58,318 bases of DNA, taken from Oscillospiraceae bacterium (GTDB taxonomy: Bacteria; Bacillota; Clostridia; Oscillospirales; Ruminococcaceae). Positions 48,882 through 58,023 of this stretch are shown here, piece by piece. The position numbers and the translations under genes were made by a program. The notes under the pieces are model-generated. The model did not search any database and had not been told where the DNA came from. It saw only the letters and a program-made list of their open reading frames with translations. Positions within the stretch are counted from its first letter, which is position 1. Each line of letters starts with the position of its first letter. The stretch is taken from assembly GCA_902362965.1 (NCBI GenBank), contig CABIYQ010000011.1:1-58318 (forward strand), given 5' to 3'.

Positions 48882-50882
48882 TTACTTTTTATTTTTATCA
48901 ACTTTAGAATCTATACCGACAGCTTTTACTTTATTTGTTTTTTTATTGTCTGATTTTTCAACAGCAGTATTTTTTTTCTTTGGTTTAGGAACAGGTTTAA
49001 GATAAATTACAGAAAGCGGCGCCAGATCTATAGAAATACTGTCATCAAATCCATGCATCATATATGCTTTGGACTTCATAGTTTTCGCTGTTATACTACT
49101 ACCGCCGAATTCAGCAGCGTCCGAATTAAAAAGCAGTTTATATTCGCCCTCATAAGGAACGCCGATTTTATAGTCAAGTCTTTCAACCGGAACAAAATTA
49201 CATACAACAATAATTTCATCTCCGTTATCGTCAAAACGTCTGAATGCAATAACGCTTTGCTGGTAATCATCGTTTGAGATCCAGCTGAATCCTGACCATG
49301 AATCGTCATTCTGCCACAGCGGAGCATTTTGAAGATAAAATTTATTAAGCTTTTCCGAGAATAAATGAATATTTTTATGTCCTTCATCTTCAAGAGCGCC
49401 CCAATCAAGCTGAGACTCATAATTCCATTCGCATGTCTGGGCAAATTCCTGACCCATAAACAAAAGCTTTTTACCTGGATGCGCCATCATATATGTCAGG
49501 AATGCCTTGTAAGAACTGCATTTCTGTTCATATGAACCAGGCATTTTTTCCAGCATTGAGCATTTTCCGTGTACAACCTCGTCATGAGATATGGGAAGAA
49601 TATAATTTTCCGAGAAACAGTAAAAAAATGAAAATGTAAGCTTATCATGATTAAACGCCCTGTAAATCGGATCCAATGACATATATTGCAGCATATCGTT
49701 CATCCAACCCATGTTCCACTTAAAATTAAATCCAAGACCGCCCATATCGGTAGGTTTTGTAACCAAAGGCCAAGCCGTTGATTCTTCAGCGATCATCAGA
49801 ACGTCCGGATTCTTCTGAAATACAGCTTCATTAAGATGTTTTAAAAATTCTATAGCTTCAAGATTTTCCTTGCCGCCGTAAATATTAGGGCACCATTCTC
49901 CGTCTCTTCTGTCATAGTCCAGATAAAGCATAGAAGCCACAGCATCAACCCTTATACCGTCGAGATGGTATTCTGAAATCCAGTAGTTAGCGCTTGAAAT
50001 AAGGAACGAGCATACTTCTCCCCTACCGTAATCAAAAACTCTGGTTCCCCATGATTTATGCTCCCGTTTTCTTTCATCCGTGTATTCATAGCAGCAGGTA
50101 CCGTCAAATTCATAAAGCCCGCTGGCATCTTTAGGAAAATGCGCAGGAACCCAGTCAAGAATAACGCCTATACCGGCTTCATGGAACATATCGATCATAC
50201 GTTTAAAATCATCAGGAGTTCCGAAACGTGACGTAGGAGCAAAATAACCGGTAACCTGATACCCCCACGAACCGTCAAAAGGAAATTCAGTCAGCGGCAT
50301 AAGTTCTATGTGAGTGTAGGACATTTTCTGCATATACGGAATAATATTGCGTGCAAAATCAATATATCCGAAATGTTTGCCTTCCTCATTAAGCTTCCAC
50401 GAACCAAGATGAACCTCATAAATATTAACCGGACTTTTATATATTACTTTTTCTGATTTTTCTTTCATCCAGTTTTTATCGGACCATTCATAACTGCTTT
50501 TAAAAATTTTTGATGCAGTTCCCGGTCTTGTTTCAAAATGATTTGCATAAGGATCCGATTTAAGAAGGAATTCACCCTTTTTAGTTTCTATACAATATTT
50601 GTAGCTTGAAAATTGTTCTAACGCCGGCAGGAAACATTCCCATACGCCGTCTGAAATCTGCTTCATAGGGGCTGAGGATTTGTTCCAGTCGTTAAAATCC
50701 CCGACTACTGAAATGCTTACGGCATTTGGCGCCCATACTCTGAAGCAATGATATTTTTTATTATCTTTTTCAACTTCATGAACGCCGAAAAACTTATATG
50801 CCTCACAATTTTTGCCCTGATAAAACAGATATAAAGGAAATTTATAAGTTTCCGGTAATTTGCTGGAATAGTTTTTATTCAT
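48882..50882 (-). CDS. glgB: 1,4-alpha-glucan branching enzyme
   Basis: GlgB (GH13) makes alpha-1,6 branches. The 666-residue protein has an N-terminal CBM48 (about 30-135), the catalytic barrel with nucleophile in DGIRVDAVASMLYLDY and acid/base in MIAEESTAWP, the final motif HDEVVHG, and a C-terminal beta domain (about 540-635). A 30-residue Lys/Asn-rich tail (PKPKKKNTAVEKSDNKKTNK) extends beyond the usual end. It is first in the operon, with AAGGAGG before the ATG. Confidence 0.97.
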   Translation of the reverse strand: MNKNYSSKLPETYKFPLYLFYQGKNCEAYKFFGVHEVEKDNKKYHCFRVWAPNAVSISVVGDFNDWNKSSAPMKQISDGVWECFLPALEQFSSYKYCIETKKGEFLLKSDPYANHFETRPGTASKIFKSSYEWSDKNWMKEKSEKVIYKSPVNIYEVHLGSWKLNEEGKHFGYIDFARNIIPYMQKMSYTHIELMPLTEFPFDGSWGYQVTGYFAPTSRFGTPDDFKRMIDMFHEAGIGVILDWVPAHFPKDASGLYEFDGTCCYEYTDERKREHKSWGTRVFDYGRGEVCSFLISSANYWISEYHLDGIRVDAVASMLYLDYDRRDGEWCPNIYGGKENLEAIEFLKHLNEAVFQKNPDVLMIAEESTAWPLVTKPTDMGGLGFNFKWNMGWMNDMLQYMSLDPIYRAFNHDKLTFSFFYCFSENYILPISHDEVVHGKCSMLEKMPGSYEQKCSSYKAFLTYMMAHPGKKLLFMGQEFAQTCEWNYESQLDWGALEDEGHKNIHLFSEKLNKFYLQNAPLWQNDDSWSGFSWISNDDYQQSVIAFRRFDDNGDEIIVVCNFVPVERLDYKIGVPYEGEYKLLFNSDAAEFGGSSITAKTMKSKAYMMHGFDDSISIDLAPLSVIYLKPVPKPKKKNTAVEKSDNKKTNKVKAVGIDSKVDKNKK

Positions 50883-50905
50883 TCTAATTCCTCCTTATTA
50901 CATAT

Positions 50906-50934
50906 ATTTTAACATTATTCTGTCAAGTATTCAA
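50906..50934 (-). promoter_or_regulatory. Promoter of the glycogen operon
   Basis: TTGAAT (rc of 50929-50934) and TAAAAT (rc of 50906-50911), 17-bp spacer, close to the glgB start. Weaker than the other promoters listed. Confidence 0.5.
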
Positions 50935-51066
50935 GCTTTTTTAGTCAAATTAAATAAACTTCATATATTTTATATAGTTTCAGTTGTATAATTTAGTGCA
51001 CAATGCCAAAATTCTTGTTTTTTTAAAACACAATATTTATGCAAAAATGCTTATTATTTAACATTT

Positions 51067-53310
51067 TTAGTTTCCGCTTCTGAGTACTACCCTTGCCGCC
51101 GCAACGGTTATATCGTCTTTGGGGATTTCCGAAAACTTTTTCTTAGCTCCCGCACATACGTTTTCAGTCATAGTTTTAAGATCATAAACAGTCTGAAGCT
51201 GCTCTTTTATATAAACATACATAGATTCGTCAACGCCGTCTGACAGCATAACAAGAACATCATCTTCGTTAAAATTACATTCACGCTGAGAAATTTTTGA
51301 ATCAGGTATTATTCCTATAGGATTTGACGGTGAATTAAACATCATAACTGAATCGGAATACTTTATTAAAGTTGAAGCAGCTCCTGATTTATAAAGTGTC
51401 AGCTCACAGGTTTCAAGATTGATTTTACCTATGTCCAGTGTTGCAAAGCTTTCTTCATTTGATTTTGCCAGCATAATTGAATTAATCATTTTTACCGCCG
51501 CAGAGCATTCGATACCAGACCGCACAAGACGCTTAAACAAATTGGATACTATTCTGGAATCAACTGCCGCCTGACTTCCGCTGCCCATTCCGTCAGAAAT
51601 AAACACATAAGCGTTTCCAAGACCATCGCAGAAAAATCCGCAGCTATCGCCTGAAGGCTGATTTTCTTCCGCACTGCTCTGAGCCGACGCATACTGGATC
51701 TTGTACTTTGTCTGCTGATTAAATCTTAAACGGGTTTCTCCAGAGCATGAAACAGGTTCGGAAAATTCCATAGGCACACGCAATTCGCAGCTTAAAATAT
51801 CAGAAATTGCCTCAGCGTCTTCCTGTTCAGCATTTTTAGTATATATCTCAATAATAAGTCTTTCATTTTGATTATAATAAGCTATAGCAGTAGAATAATT
51901 GACGTCGTATTTATCCAGTGCGGCGCACAGGTCACGGGTCATAGTTTTGCTGTAGCTGAATTTAAGATTTTCAGATATTGAAGAAATAATATCCTCTGTG
52001 GTTTCCATTTGTGAAAACAAAAAGCTGCGGTTTTCATTTAATCTTGCAGACATCATTTTATTTACGGCTTCTTCTTTTCTGCATCTTGCAAAGTTATCTA
52101 TTATTTCACGCTTGCGGCAGCATTCCAGTCCGGAGGGAAAAAATTCGATATCCATATCCTTTTGCTTTTCAATTTTAATAAAGTAAGAATTTGTCTTTTC
52201 ATAATTTTTTTCCCAGCAATTAAGCTTGTTTCTGCACTTTCCGCATACTCTGGAGCTAACCTCGTTTATTGCGCTGTAAGGAGCAGATTTTCTTTCAAGA
52301 GCCTCAATAATTTCCTCTACATTTTTTCTTACATCCAAAAGCGACAGTGCGGCAAAATCCATTTCCGCACGAATTACTTCGCTTCCGCTTCCGTCGGAAT
52401 CCCCGTCCAGTACAATACCGCCGGACATTACAATTTTTGCCGGAAGAAGCATAAAAATTATTGCGCCCACAACAGCGTCCGCCTGCATACAAAACGAAGC
52501 GTCGTTCATACCGGTAAGAAGCTGACCGCAAAAGTCAACCGCAAGAAAAACTGCGGCAATAGTTATGCGGCTGTAATCCGCCGCATAACCTGCGGCAAGT
52601 CCGGCAATACCGAGAAATGCCGCAGGTAATCCGAGTTCGGGAGAACTTATAAATATTCCTGCCGTAGTAAGAACTCCGCTTATGACTCCACCTGAATACC
52701 TGAATCTTTTTGCCGCTAACAGAACTAATACTATTCCGGCAATCCTTCCCAGATTAATCACGGAAACTGAAATTCCGCATAAGGCTGAAACTGCAATAGT
52801 ATAAACAACTGCAAAAACAGTAAGATTTTTCTTTTCAAGTCTGAAAACATCTGAAAAAATTACTATATCAACCGCACGTTTTATGAAATATGCCGCCGTT
52901 CCTGTCAAAGCTGAAATAAATATATTCAACAATACGTTCATCATATTTCTGTCAACCAACGCACCGAATACAATACCTGAAAAGGCCATACTTACAAAGG
53001 TAACTATTGCGCAGAATTTCGGAACATTCTCGTCTTTCATAAGCCATTTGCCTACAAGTATAAGAAGCAGAGAACAAATTATAAATCCGTTTTTTACTGC
53101 CGTACCGCTTATAAGATATGTAAGGGCGCTTCCGGCAAAAACCGCAGCCGCATAGCCCGGGGACAATGCTCCTGCAAGTCCGCAGCAGACCGGTGAAGTA
53201 ACCGAACTCATGGTAGAATACGAAAGCAGTGCTGCTCCGATGAATGCAGCCGCTGTCAGAACCGCTGAGCTTATGTGCTTATTTTTTTCCATAACCATTT
53301 CTTTTAACAT
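51067..53310 (-). CDS. spoIIE: Stage II sporulation protein E-like phosphatase
   Basis: SpoIIE dephosphorylates SpoIIAA to activate sigma-F in the forespore. The 747-residue protein has an N-terminal block of about ten membrane helices (about 12-300), a central cysteine-containing region (VCGKCRNKLNCWEKNYEKTN, then CCRKREIIDNFARC), and a C-terminal PP2C domain (about 545-747) with FISDGMGSGSQAA and VMLSDGVDES. The layout matches true SpoIIE rather than small SpoIIE-domain phosphatases and indicates that the organism has sporulation genes. AGGTG lies 7 nt before the ATG at 53310. Confidence 0.93.
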   Translation of the reverse strand: MLKEMVMEKNKHISSAVLTAAAFIGAALLSYSTMSSVTSPVCCGLAGALSPGYAAAVFAGSALTYLISGTAVKNGFIICSLLLILVGKWLMKDENVPKFCAIVTFVSMAFSGIVFGALVDRNMMNVLLNIFISALTGTAAYFIKRAVDIVIFSDVFRLEKKNLTVFAVVYTIAVSALCGISVSVINLGRIAGIVLVLLAAKRFRYSGGVISGVLTTAGIFISSPELGLPAAFLGIAGLAAGYAADYSRITIAAVFLAVDFCGQLLTGMNDASFCMQADAVVGAIIFMLLPAKIVMSGGIVLDGDSDGSGSEVIRAEMDFAALSLLDVRKNVEEIIEALERKSAPYSAINEVSSRVCGKCRNKLNCWEKNYEKTNSYFIKIEKQKDMDIEFFPSGLECCRKREIIDNFARCRKEEAVNKMMSARLNENRSFLFSQMETTEDIISSISENLKFSYSKTMTRDLCAALDKYDVNYSTAIAYYNQNERLIIEIYTKNAEQEDAEAISDILSCELRVPMEFSEPVSCSGETRLRFNQQTKYKIQYASAQSSAEENQPSGDSCGFFCDGLGNAYVFISDGMGSGSQAAVDSRIVSNLFKRLVRSGIECSAAVKMINSIMLAKSNEESFATLDIGKINLETCELTLYKSGAASTLIKYSDSVMMFNSPSNPIGIIPDSKISQRECNFNEDDVLVMLSDGVDESMYVYIKEQLQTVYDLKTMTENVCAGAKKKFSEIPKDDITVAAARVVLRSGN

Positions 53311-53435
53311 CTTTTTGCACCTGCCATTTTTATTTACTGTCTGTTACAGCATCTTATATTATTATATACAAGTACAGGTGAATATAATGTCATATGCAAG
53401 AGGCATCTTTTGGATTCGCAGATAATAATTTGCGG

Positions 53436-54296
53436 TTATATACTATTTTTTAGGAGATTTACAAAATCAGTCCAGTTTTCCATTGTCAGCTGTTCACATC
53501 TGGAGTTTTTTTCCAATCCACATTGTTCCAGCAGTCCGTAAATTTTATCTTTGGAAATCTCCATGGAAGAAGAAAGAGAGTTTGCCAGGGTTTTACGTCT
53601 TTGTGCAAACGCTCCTTTGATCACTTTAAAATAAAGAGCTTTATCCTGTATTTTATCTCTGTATTTACTGTCCGGTCTTATTTGTATTACAGCAGAATCA
53701 ACATTAGGCGCAGGCATAAAACTTCCTCTTGAAACATGAAACAAAAGCTTAGCAGAACCGTAATAATTTACTGCCGCAGTTATTGCTCCGGATTCCCTTG
53801 TACCCATTTTTGCGCACAGTCTCTGAGCTGCCTCCTTTTGAACCATAACAGTTATTGCTTCAACAGGAATCTCGCTTTCAAGAAGCATCATAATTACCGG
53901 TGACGTTATATAATAAGGAAGATTTGCGCAAACCGCAGTCTTCATACCTTGAAATTCACTTTTAATCAGAGCACTTAAGTCAGTTTTCATAATATCAGCA
54001 TTTATTACTTTAAAATTATCAAACTCCCCCATTGTTTCATCAAGAACAGGAATAAGTCTTGAATCAATTTCAATTGCCACAACCTTGTCTGCACCCTTTG
54101 CAAGCTCGGCTGACAATGTACCGAAGCCTGTCCCTATCTCAATTATACCATACCCCTTTTGCGCAAAACCGTATTCCGCCATTTTGGGACATACAGACGG
54201 ATTAATTAAAAAATTCTGTCCCAGTCCTTTTGAAAATGTAAATCCGTATTTTTCAAGAAGTCCTTTTATAACATTAATATTTGTAAGATTTTTCAT
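53436..54296 (-). CDS. rsmA: 16S rRNA (adenine(1518)-N(6)/adenine(1519)-N(6))-dimethyltransferase
   Basis: RsmA (KsgA) dimethylates A1518 and A1519 in the 16S 3' hairpin. The 286-residue protein shows GLGQNFLINPSVC, SAM motif I IIEIGTGFGTLSAELA (about 52-67), the catalytic NLPYYITSPVIM (about 125-136), and the C-terminal AFAQRRKTLANSLSS. It overlaps the upstream unknown gene by 4 nt. RNase M5, often its neighbour, lies 37 kb away here. Confidence 0.96.
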   Translation of the reverse strand: MKNLTNINVIKGLLEKYGFTFSKGLGQNFLINPSVCPKMAEYGFAQKGYGIIEIGTGFGTLSAELAKGADKVVAIEIDSRLIPVLDETMGEFDNFKVINADIMKTDLSALIKSEFQGMKTAVCANLPYYITSPVIMMLLESEIPVEAITVMVQKEAAQRLCAKMGTRESGAITAAVNYYGSAKLLFHVSRGSFMPAPNVDSAVIQIRPDSKYRDKIQDKALYFKVIKGAFAQRRKTLANSLSSSMEISKDKIYGLLEQCGLEKNSRCEQLTMENWTDFVNLLKNSI

Positions 54297-54781
54297 ATTT
54301 CCACTCCGTATTTCCTTATCGTCTTACTGATAAAATTATATGCTGTACTGCTGCCTGTTATATAATTATAGCGTGAATTTATTATGTAATAATCAGTGTA
54401 AACACAGTCGCAGTCTTCGCTTTTATGTACCGATAAATAATTTCCTGAAATTGTAATGTCATAAGAATGCGTATATATTCTTACATACTTTTCCCGTAAG
54501 GCAGTAAAATAAGATTCCGTTTCTTCAATCAGTTCCAAAGAATTCAGATAATCCGAAAGCTCATTAGCCGCCTCTTTGTCATCTATACGGAATTCTTCAT
54601 AGCAGTCATTCCATGTGGGCTTTCCAATATACATAATACTTTTAATCTTTAAACTTTCCAGACTTACTATATTTTTATCATATCTTTCTATTTGCCGTCT
54701 TATAACAAAAACTGAATTTATTATTAATATAATACTATATAATACACAGAATATTTTAAGCTTCTTATGACTTTTAAACAT
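54293..54781 (-). CDS. Membrane-anchored protein of unknown function, 162 aa
   Basis: I do not recognise the family. One N-terminal transmembrane helix (about 8-26: LKIFCVLYSIILIINSVFV), then a soluble domain likely outside the cell, with alternating beta-like and helical segments (KSIMYIGKPTWNDCYEEFRIDDKEAANELSDYLNSLEL, then SYDITISGNYLSVH). It overlaps rsmA by 4 nt (ATGA), so it is translationally coupled. AAGGAG precedes the ATG. Expressed with rsmA but with no evident functional link. Confidence 0.8.
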   Translation of the reverse strand: MFKSHKKLKIFCVLYSIILIINSVFVIRRQIERYDKNIVSLESLKIKSIMYIGKPTWNDCYEEFRIDDKEAANELSDYLNSLELIEETESYFTALREKYVRIYTHSYDITISGNYLSVHKSEDCDCVYTDYYIINSRYNYITGSSTAYNFISKTIRKYGVEI

Positions 54782-54818
54782 TGAAACAATACTCCTTACA
54801 AAAAAATTTGCTCACCTC

Positions 54819-54847
54819 TTGCATAATCGGTAAAAATACTATATAAT
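54819..54847 (+). promoter_or_regulatory. Promoter of the dCMP deaminase gene
   Basis: TTGCAT (54819-54824) and TATAAT (54842-54847), 17-bp spacer; 25 nt before the ATG. Confidence 0.75.
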
Positions 54848-54872
54848 AAAATAAAAATGTCTGGAGAATTTT

Positions 54873-55358
54873 ATGAAAAGACGTGACAAAATAAACTATT
54901 ATCTTGATATTGCCGAAACAGTCCTGGAAAGAAGTACATGCATCAGAAGAAACTTCGGCGCTATAATCGTTAAAAATGACGAAATTATTTCAACCGGATA
55001 TAACGGTGCTCCCAGAGGAAGAATCAACTGTTCCGATTCGGGAAACTGTTTCCGCGATTCCATGAACATTCCAAAAGGTCAGAGATACGAACTGTGCCGT
55101 GCAGTACACGCTGAACAAAACGCTATTATTTCAGCCTCAAGAGCAGATCTTATGGGTTCAGACATTTACCTTGCCTGTCATGATGCCAAAACTGGTAAAA
55201 TTGACGGGGCAATAGAACCATGCCTTATGTGCAAAAGATTTATTATAAACGCAGGTATTGAAAGAGTAATTGTCAGAAATACCAAAGACAGCTACACTAT
55301 ATTTAATGTTGCAGATTGGCTGGACAATGATGAAAGCGTTTTATCAAATGGATACTGA
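54873..55358 (+). CDS. Deoxycytidylate (dCMP) deaminase family protein
   Basis: A 161-residue zinc deaminase of the dCMP deaminase/ComEB type, converting dCMP to dUMP for thymidylate synthesis. The zinc and catalytic residues are H79 and E81 (VHAEQNAI) and C117/C120 (EPCLMC). TGYNGAPRG (about 41-49) is the substrate-binding signature. The extra CSDSGNCF segment (53-60) may bind a second zinc, as in dCMP deaminases. TGGAG lies before the ATG. Single-gene unit. Confidence 0.94.
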   Translation: MKRRDKINYYLDIAETVLERSTCIRRNFGAIIVKNDEIISTGYNGAPRGRINCSDSGNCFRDSMNIPKGQRYELCRAVHAEQNAIISASRADLMGSDIYLACHDAKTGKIDGAIEPCLMCKRFIINAGIERVIVRNTKDSYTIFNVADWLDNDESVLSNGY

Positions 55359-55425
55359 TTATATTATTATATCATTTTTTTGATAAAACGTCAAAATATT
55401 TTTATATGTTTTTCAATTTTTTCTA

Positions 55426-55454
55426 TTGACAAAATAAATCCAATATGATATAAT
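55426..55454 (+). promoter_or_regulatory. Promoter of tRNA-Pro
   Basis: TTGACA (55426-55431) and TATAAT (55449-55454), 17-bp spacer. Confidence 0.9.
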
Positions 55455-55488
55455 CTTATAAATGGTAAACTGCTTGTTTACCTTATGT

Positions 55489-55564
55489 CTGGGTGTGGCG
55501 CAGATGGTAGCGCGCTACCTTGGGGTGGTAGAGGCCGTGGGTTCAAGTCCCGTCACTCAGACCA
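55489..55564 (+). tRNA. tRNA-Pro (anticodon GGG)
   Basis: A complete cloverleaf: acceptor CTGGGTG/CACTCAG (one G-U), D arm GCGC...GCGC, anticodon stem CTACC/GGTAG with loop TTGGGGT (anticodon GGG), T arm with TTCAAGT loop, discriminator A at 55561 and an encoded CCA (55562-55564). It reads proline codons CCC/CCU. Its own promoter and terminator flank it. Confidence 0.96.
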
Positions 55565-55582
55565 TTTCAAATCCCCGTATTT

Positions 55583-55619
55583 ACGCCGTTTACAAGGAAT
55601 TGTAAGCGGCGTTGTTTTT
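55583..55619 (+). terminator. Terminator of tRNA-Pro
   Basis: ACGCCGTTTACA (55583-55594) / TGTAAGCGGCGT (55601-55612), a 12-bp stem with one G-U/A-C position, followed by TGTTTTTG. Confidence 0.88.
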
Positions 55620-55635
55620 GCTTTTTAGCTAAGTT

Positions 55636-55655
55636 AGGGCACTATGAGGGCACTA
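55636..55655 (+). repeat. Two tandem copies of AGGGCACTA, 11-bp period
   Basis: AGGGCACTA at 55636-55644 and 55647-55655, just beyond the tRNA-Pro terminator. Could be recombinase arm-type sites or chance. The 55619-55730 stretch has no other recognisable feature. Confidence 0.4.
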
Positions 55656-55730
55656 ACATCATTAAAAAATAATGGATATTTCGCTATAAAATTAGCAATT
55701 ATTCAAAATTTAGATACCACAAAATACCAG

Positions 55731-55759
55731 TGGACTTACTTCTTCCCTCCTGCTATAAT
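55731..55759 (+). promoter_or_regulatory. Promoter of the LytTR/GHKL two-component operon
   Basis: TGGACT (55731-55736) and TATAAT (55754-55759), 17-bp spacer. It leaves a leader of only about 16 nt and rules out any start upstream of 55766. Confidence 0.78.
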
Positions 55760-55781
55760 AGACATAAAGGAGGGATTTTTT

Positions 55782-56492
55782 TTGAATATTGCTATATGTG
55801 ACGACGAGCCTGTTTTTGTAGATTATTTTTCGAAAATCGTAAACGGATACTTTGAGGAAAATGGTTTAAGCTGCTCCATTTTTAAATTTTATGACGCAAA
55901 AAATCTTGTCAGTGAATGTTGTTCGCTAGACAATAAAATTGATGTTGCAGTACTAGACATAGAAATGCCAGATTACAACGGCATAGACGCTGCAAAGGAC
56001 ATTAGAAAATTCAACAATGATATGACTTTAATGTTTCTTTCCAGCAACAATAGTCACGGGGATTCTGCATGTGATTTGAAAATATATAAATACATATATA
56101 AGATTGCAGGGAAAGAAAAAATATATGCCGCATTTGACGCACTAATTGCCGAACAAAAATACAATGAACTTAGTTATGAAATTCACAACGATGGCAAAAT
56201 ATTAAATGTTTTAGTCAAAGATATCATGTATATACAGATACAAAAGCACTATGCATATTATTATTTAGAAGATAAAGTATTGCGCGAACGAAATACAATG
56301 GCGGCTTTAACTGACAACTTTAAATTAAGCAGATTTATACAAATAATGAGAAATACAATTGTTAATTTTGGATACATAGACACCATTAAAGATAAAGTCA
56401 TTTTGAAAAATGGAGAAAAATTAAATTACAGTGACAGAAAATATCATGACATATTAAATAAATATTTATATCTTAGGAGGAATCAAATATAA
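55782..56492 (+). CDS. LytTR-family response regulator (AgrA-like)
   Basis: A 236-residue response regulator: receiver domain (about 1-120) with acidic pocket D7/D8 and phosphoacceptor D59 (VLDIEMPDYNG), then a LytTR DNA-binding domain (about 135-236; LVKDIMYIQIQKHYAYYYLEDK). AgrA-type regulators control peptide-sensing or bacteriocin genes. The start is a TTG at 55782 with AAGGAGGG 6-8 nt upstream; a longer ATG reading from 55644 would run over the promoter. The kinase gene follows after 2 nt. No AgrB/AgrD is in the window. Confidence 0.9.
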   Translation: MNIAICDDEPVFVDYFSKIVNGYFEENGLSCSIFKFYDAKNLVSECCSLDNKIDVAVLDIEMPDYNGIDAAKDIRKFNNDMTLMFLSSNNSHGDSACDLKIYKYIYKIAGKEKIYAAFDALIAEQKYNELSYEIHNDGKILNVLVKDIMYIQIQKHYAYYYLEDKVLRERNTMAALTDNFKLSRFIQIMRNTIVNFGYIDTIKDKVILKNGEKLNYSDRKYHDILNKYLYLRRNQI

Positions 56493-56494
56493 AT

Positions 56495-57826
56495 ATGTGG
56501 AGCTTGATTGAAAATGCTGCATCTTTAGTAGAGTGCATTATAATCACCGGCTTTACAACTTTGGTATTGGGTTATAAAAACCCTAGACATAAATATTTAC
56601 AATATATAATTTATACATTGGCAGTGTTTATTGACTGTATCTTTCTTGTTAATTATTTGCCGCCCAAAATCGCAGAAACATTCCCCGGCATACTGCAAAT
56701 ACTTATTAGTTTTATATACGCATTGCTGTTTTTGCAAGGAACGGTGTTTCTGAAATGCTATATATCGTTCATCAGCAATTATATGATTTTTTTAATTAAT
56801 ATTCCTGTTATGCTTATATTCAGCGGCATTTTAAATAGTTCGGTACACACAACTATTTATATGCAAGGATTCATCAGAATTGTTATTTTAGTATTGACTA
56901 AAGTATTATATTTTCTATTAACTTTTGCATTTTATAAATGGTACAAACGCAATTTAAAACACGCTGATTTCAGGCTAAATAACTTTGAGTGGTTCTCCAT
57001 GCTATTGCTTAGCGCAATCTCATTTGCAATCGGACTGTATATTTTCCAGACAAACATAAATCAATTTAAACCTATTGTTATCACCGTAAGCTCTTTAACA
57101 GCGCTTACTATAAATGCATTAGTTTTACACTGTTTGTTGCGTTCCGCACAAAACAGATATAAAGCGGAAGAAATAAAATTTTACCAACTTGAAAATCAGG
57201 CTATGAAAACAAATTTAGATAACTATATAAAACAAGAAGCAGAGATCAGTAAAATAAAACATGATATGGAAAATGTAGCACTAACTACCACAACACTTTT
57301 GCAGGAACATGATTATGCAAAGTTAGAAAAACATTTTTCACAAATTATCAATGATTTACAAGTAACAGATATTTTACATACCGATATTAAAAATGTATAT
57401 TTAAATGCTATCATACAACAAAAATACACTAAATGCAAAAGTAGAATAAAAAATGTTAATTTTACGTGTACGGCTGATGAAACGTTCCGTAAAAATGAGG
57501 AAATAGCAAACATAGACATAATTGATTTATGTACTATTATAGCCAATCTGTTAGATAATGCAATTGAAGCGTATACCGAATGCAATGATTATGATATAAT
57601 AATTAATTTAGACTACATCAATAACTCTTATAGAATAGAAATAGCCAATACAATAAAAGAATCCGTTCTTTCTAGAAATAAAACCCTTAAGACAAGCAAA
57701 TCTGATACTAAAAATCATGGTATAGGTATTAAAAGCGTAAAAAGCAGAGCAGAAAAATACAACGGCAAAACTGAATTTACTGAGGAGAATGGGCAATTTG
57801 TCGCTCGTGTATGGTTGATGGCGTAA
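56495..57826 (+). CDS. Sensor histidine kinase, GHKL domain (AgrC-like)
   Basis: A 443-residue kinase with about six transmembrane helices (about 1-215), a coiled-coil-like linker, the phosphoacceptor histidine near residue 255 (KIKHDMEN), and a GHKL ATPase with the N box IIANLLDNAIEAY and the G box HGIGIKSVKSRAEKYNG. This is the AgrC/HPK10 layout, whose ligands are usually cyclic or linear peptides. AGGAGG is 14 nt before the ATG, unusually far. It is cotranscribed with the response regulator. The cognate peptide gene is not visible. Confidence 0.9.
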   Translation: MWSLIENAASLVECIIITGFTTLVLGYKNPRHKYLQYIIYTLAVFIDCIFLVNYLPPKIAETFPGILQILISFIYALLFLQGTVFLKCYISFISNYMIFLINIPVMLIFSGILNSSVHTTIYMQGFIRIVILVLTKVLYFLLTFAFYKWYKRNLKHADFRLNNFEWFSMLLLSAISFAIGLYIFQTNINQFKPIVITVSSLTALTINALVLHCLLRSAQNRYKAEEIKFYQLENQAMKTNLDNYIKQEAEISKIKHDMENVALTTTTLLQEHDYAKLEKHFSQIINDLQVTDILHTDIKNVYLNAIIQQKYTKCKSRIKNVNFTCTADETFRKNEEIANIDIIDLCTIIANLLDNAIEAYTECNDYDIIINLDYINNSYRIEIANTIKESVLSRNKTLKTSKSDTKNHGIGIKSVKSRAEKYNGKTEFTEENGQFVARVWLMA

Positions 57827-57920
57827 TTTTAGGGTAACATTTCAAATGTGACCCTTACTTCTATTGCATATCCGACAGAAAGTTACTGAGTCCAAATCTG
57901 GGCTGAGTGAAAAATAAAAA

Positions 57921-57947
57921 CCCGTCAGGAAATTCCCGACGGGCTTA
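57921..57947. terminator. Terminator-like hairpin after the two-component operon
   Basis: CCCGTC..GG (57921-57929) / CC..GACGGG (57935-57943) with A/T-rich flanks on both sides. A second imperfect hairpin (GGGT..ACATTT / AAATGT..ACCC, 57831-57855) lies closer to the kinase stop. Confidence 0.6.
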
Positions 57948-57965
57948 GCTTTGTATTGTTTCTGC

Positions 57966-57996
57966 GGTATAATTATTTCAGCAAATTAATTATACC
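57966..57996. repeat. Perfect 10-bp inverted repeat
   Basis: GGTATAATTA (57966-57975) / TAATTATACC (57987-57996), 11-nt spacer, followed by a T run on the plus strand. Either a terminator for plus-strand transcripts or an operator; it lies 28 nt after the methyltransferase stop. Confidence 0.6.
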
Positions 57997-58023
57997 ACAC
58001 TTTTTTTGAATTATCAATATACA

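Noticed and set aside
55644..55781. N-terminal extension of the response regulator by 46 residues
   Set aside because: It would span the consensus promoter at 55731-55759. The TTG at 55782 has a strong Shine-Dalgarno and gives the canonical receiver start MNIAICDDEP.
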